Shown here: positions 63,039 through 64,000 of the stretch, one piece after another | Layout of the letters: the number at the start of each line of letters is the position of its first letter | Numbering within the stretch: the stretch's first letter is position 1 | IMG/VR virus record: IMGVR_UViG_3300024520_000049 | Location: 124,001-188,000 of that record | DNA length: 64,000 nucleotides | DNA from: a virus | Strand: one strand, 5' to 3' | The notes under the pieces: model-generated | What the model was told of the DNA's origin: nothing | Databases searched by the model: none | The model's input: the letters and a program-made list of their open reading frames with translations, nothing else | Made by a program: the position numbers and the translations under genes

Positions 63039-63842
63039 ATGGCTAAGAAAATATCAGAACTCGCAACACTCGGCTCCCCGACAACGGCCGCAGAGGTTGC
63101 TGTTATCCAGAGCGGTGTGACCTACAAGGTCGCGCTTGGCGCACTGCCCATCGGCCCCGTGCTGCAGGAAGACACGACAGTAAATTTCACCAGTACAGAT
63201 TCAGTCGCTGAGATGCAGGCGCTGATCAACGCGCAGCCGAAGAACCTGGGCGGGTATACCCTGACGTTCCAATTCGGCAATGGCACCTATGCCCTCGGCA
63301 GCGGAGCTGTGAGTATATTGTTTGCGAGCTTTTTCGGCGGCAGGCTGATCATCCAAGGGAACCGTTCTGAAACGAACGCCAACGACCTGCACACGACACA
63401 GGACGTGATACTGTCTGGCGCGAGCCTCGGCGATCATGTGATTGAGGTTCTGAGATGTAATTGCTCAAATGTGTTCGTCCAAAATCTTCGAGTAGACTAT
63501 GACGCATCGGCCAGTAAGAACGGCATCGCCATCCTTTACTGCCCTGGCTACAATGATGTCCGGTACAATTACTGTTTGGGCGACTCCACCTCCGGAAGCG
63601 GCGCAGGTATTGAGTTCTTCCGTGCTGGGACAGCCTACGCTCAGGAGAATTACGTGTCGCAAGGTGCCTATGGTATACAGGCAGCCGACAGCGTAAACCT
63701 GACGTCTGTAAACAATGACGACACTGGCACCCAGCCGGGGTACGGGCTGCAAGCACAGAGCGCGACAATATTCAAAAACGGTACACAGCCTGCTGGCAGT
63801 ACAGCTAACGAACTCGTCTCTAGCGGCGGCCAAATACTCTAG
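63039..63842 (+). CDS. beta-helix tail-fibre/spike-like protein
   Basis: A 267-residue protein. KKISELATLGSPTTAAEVAVIQSGVTYKVALGAL shape at the N-terminus (about 3-36) is typical of phage tail proteins. The later region (IEVLRCNCSNVFVQNLRVDYD...GYNDVRYNYCLGD) has the asparagine-ladder look of a right-handed parallel beta-helix. Possible host-receptor or glycan-binding part. AAGGAG upstream. Confidence 0.7.
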   Translation: MAKKISELATLGSPTTAAEVAVIQSGVTYKVALGALPIGPVLQEDTTVNFTSTDSVAEMQALINAQPKNLGGYTLTFQFGNGTYALGSGAVSILFASFFGGRLIIQGNRSETNANDLHTTQDVILSGASLGDHVIEVLRCNCSNVFVQNLRVDYDASASKNGIAILYCPGYNDVRYNYCLGDSTSGSGAGIEFFRAGTAYAQENYVSQGAYGIQAADSVNLTSVNNDDTGTQPGYGLQAQSATIFKNGTQPAGSTANELVSSGGQIL

Positions 63843-63864
63843 GAGTACTGCCAGGCCGCCGCTA

Positions 63865-63940
63865 CCGGAGTTGCGTGTAAGCTGACCTCCGGACGCTATA
63901 GTCTGGGCGTGGGTTGCATTGCGCTCCCGCCAAGACTATA
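63865..63940 (+). terminator. two hairpins after the tail gene
   Basis: CCGGAG/CTCCGG (63865-63892), then TATAGTCT (63897-63904)/AGACTATA (63933-63940) extended inside by GGCG/CGCC. Confidence 0.55.
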
Positions 63941-63982
63941 TTCAGACATTACATCTACTTATGCATAAGAAGGAGTACTCTA

Positions 63983-64000
63983 ATGTCTACAATCCCAACA
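63983..64000 (+). CDS. start of a further gene, cut by the window edge
   Basis: AAGGAG at 63970-63975 then ATG at 63983 begins MSTIPT. Only six codons are in view. Confidence 0.6.

Overview
The window looks like part of a large tailed-phage genome (or prophage). Small genes are packed almost entirely on the + strand, with 1-14 base stop/start overlaps. Phage-type genes include a BRO-N antirepressor, a lysozyme-fold endolysin, thymidylate synthase, a GP88-like protein, many small zinc-ribbon proteins and tail-fibre-like proteins at the right end. No capsid, portal, terminase or polymerase gene is present. The host is probably a PVC-type bacterium: the secreted protein at 51770-52465 carries the GDLDGA/VRAEI pattern that I associate with Lentisphaerae/Verrucomicrobia proteins. 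That host call is an inference.

Layout. 32-4226: coupled run with a GT-B-like glycosyltransferase, a GP88-like protein and an MptE/DUF115-like protein. 4328-9672: zinc-finger protein, antirepressor, endolysin, zinc-ribbon protein, and one minus-strand gene ending at a shared terminator. 9673-11360: largely non-coding, with a 35-bp direct repeat, strong hairpins and two tRNA-like genes that both have 60-71 nt between the anticodon-like arm and the T arm. 11361-16593: ordinary phage hypotheticals.

16593-50647 is the unusual part. It carries about 60 mini-ORFs (mostly 55-75 codons), mainly in five clusters plus three outliers. Most start MKL.. or MISVK.. and end in a variant of DQLEED. The ORFs are chained by ATGA or ATGATTAG stop/start overlaps, and the codons for the shared C-terminal residues supply the GGAGG ribosome site of the next ORF. 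Middles are highly diverged; the last cluster is built of QVWD-type tetrapeptide repeats. A DUF6745 gene (23336-24457) sits inside the array, and four tandem TPEQ-repeat ORFs (19580-22093) sit between its first two clusters. Interleaved are conserved phage hypotheticals, a CHC2-type zinc-finger protein, thymidylate synthase, two lipoproteins, a P-loop kinase-like protein and a methyltransferase-like protein.

52686-61547 is a nine-gene glycan-modification island: a hexapeptide acyltransferase/glycosyltransferase fusion, a double glycosyltransferase, a sulfotransferase/glycosyltransferase fusion, four more glycosyltransferases (three recognised folds, one putative), a methyltransferase and a second sulfotransferase. 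Its first two genes look more A+T-rich than the rest. A promoter, a stand-alone response-regulator receiver domain and tail-fibre-like genes (62149-63842) follow. The island plausibly decorates a virion or host-surface glycan, but no target can be read from the sequence.
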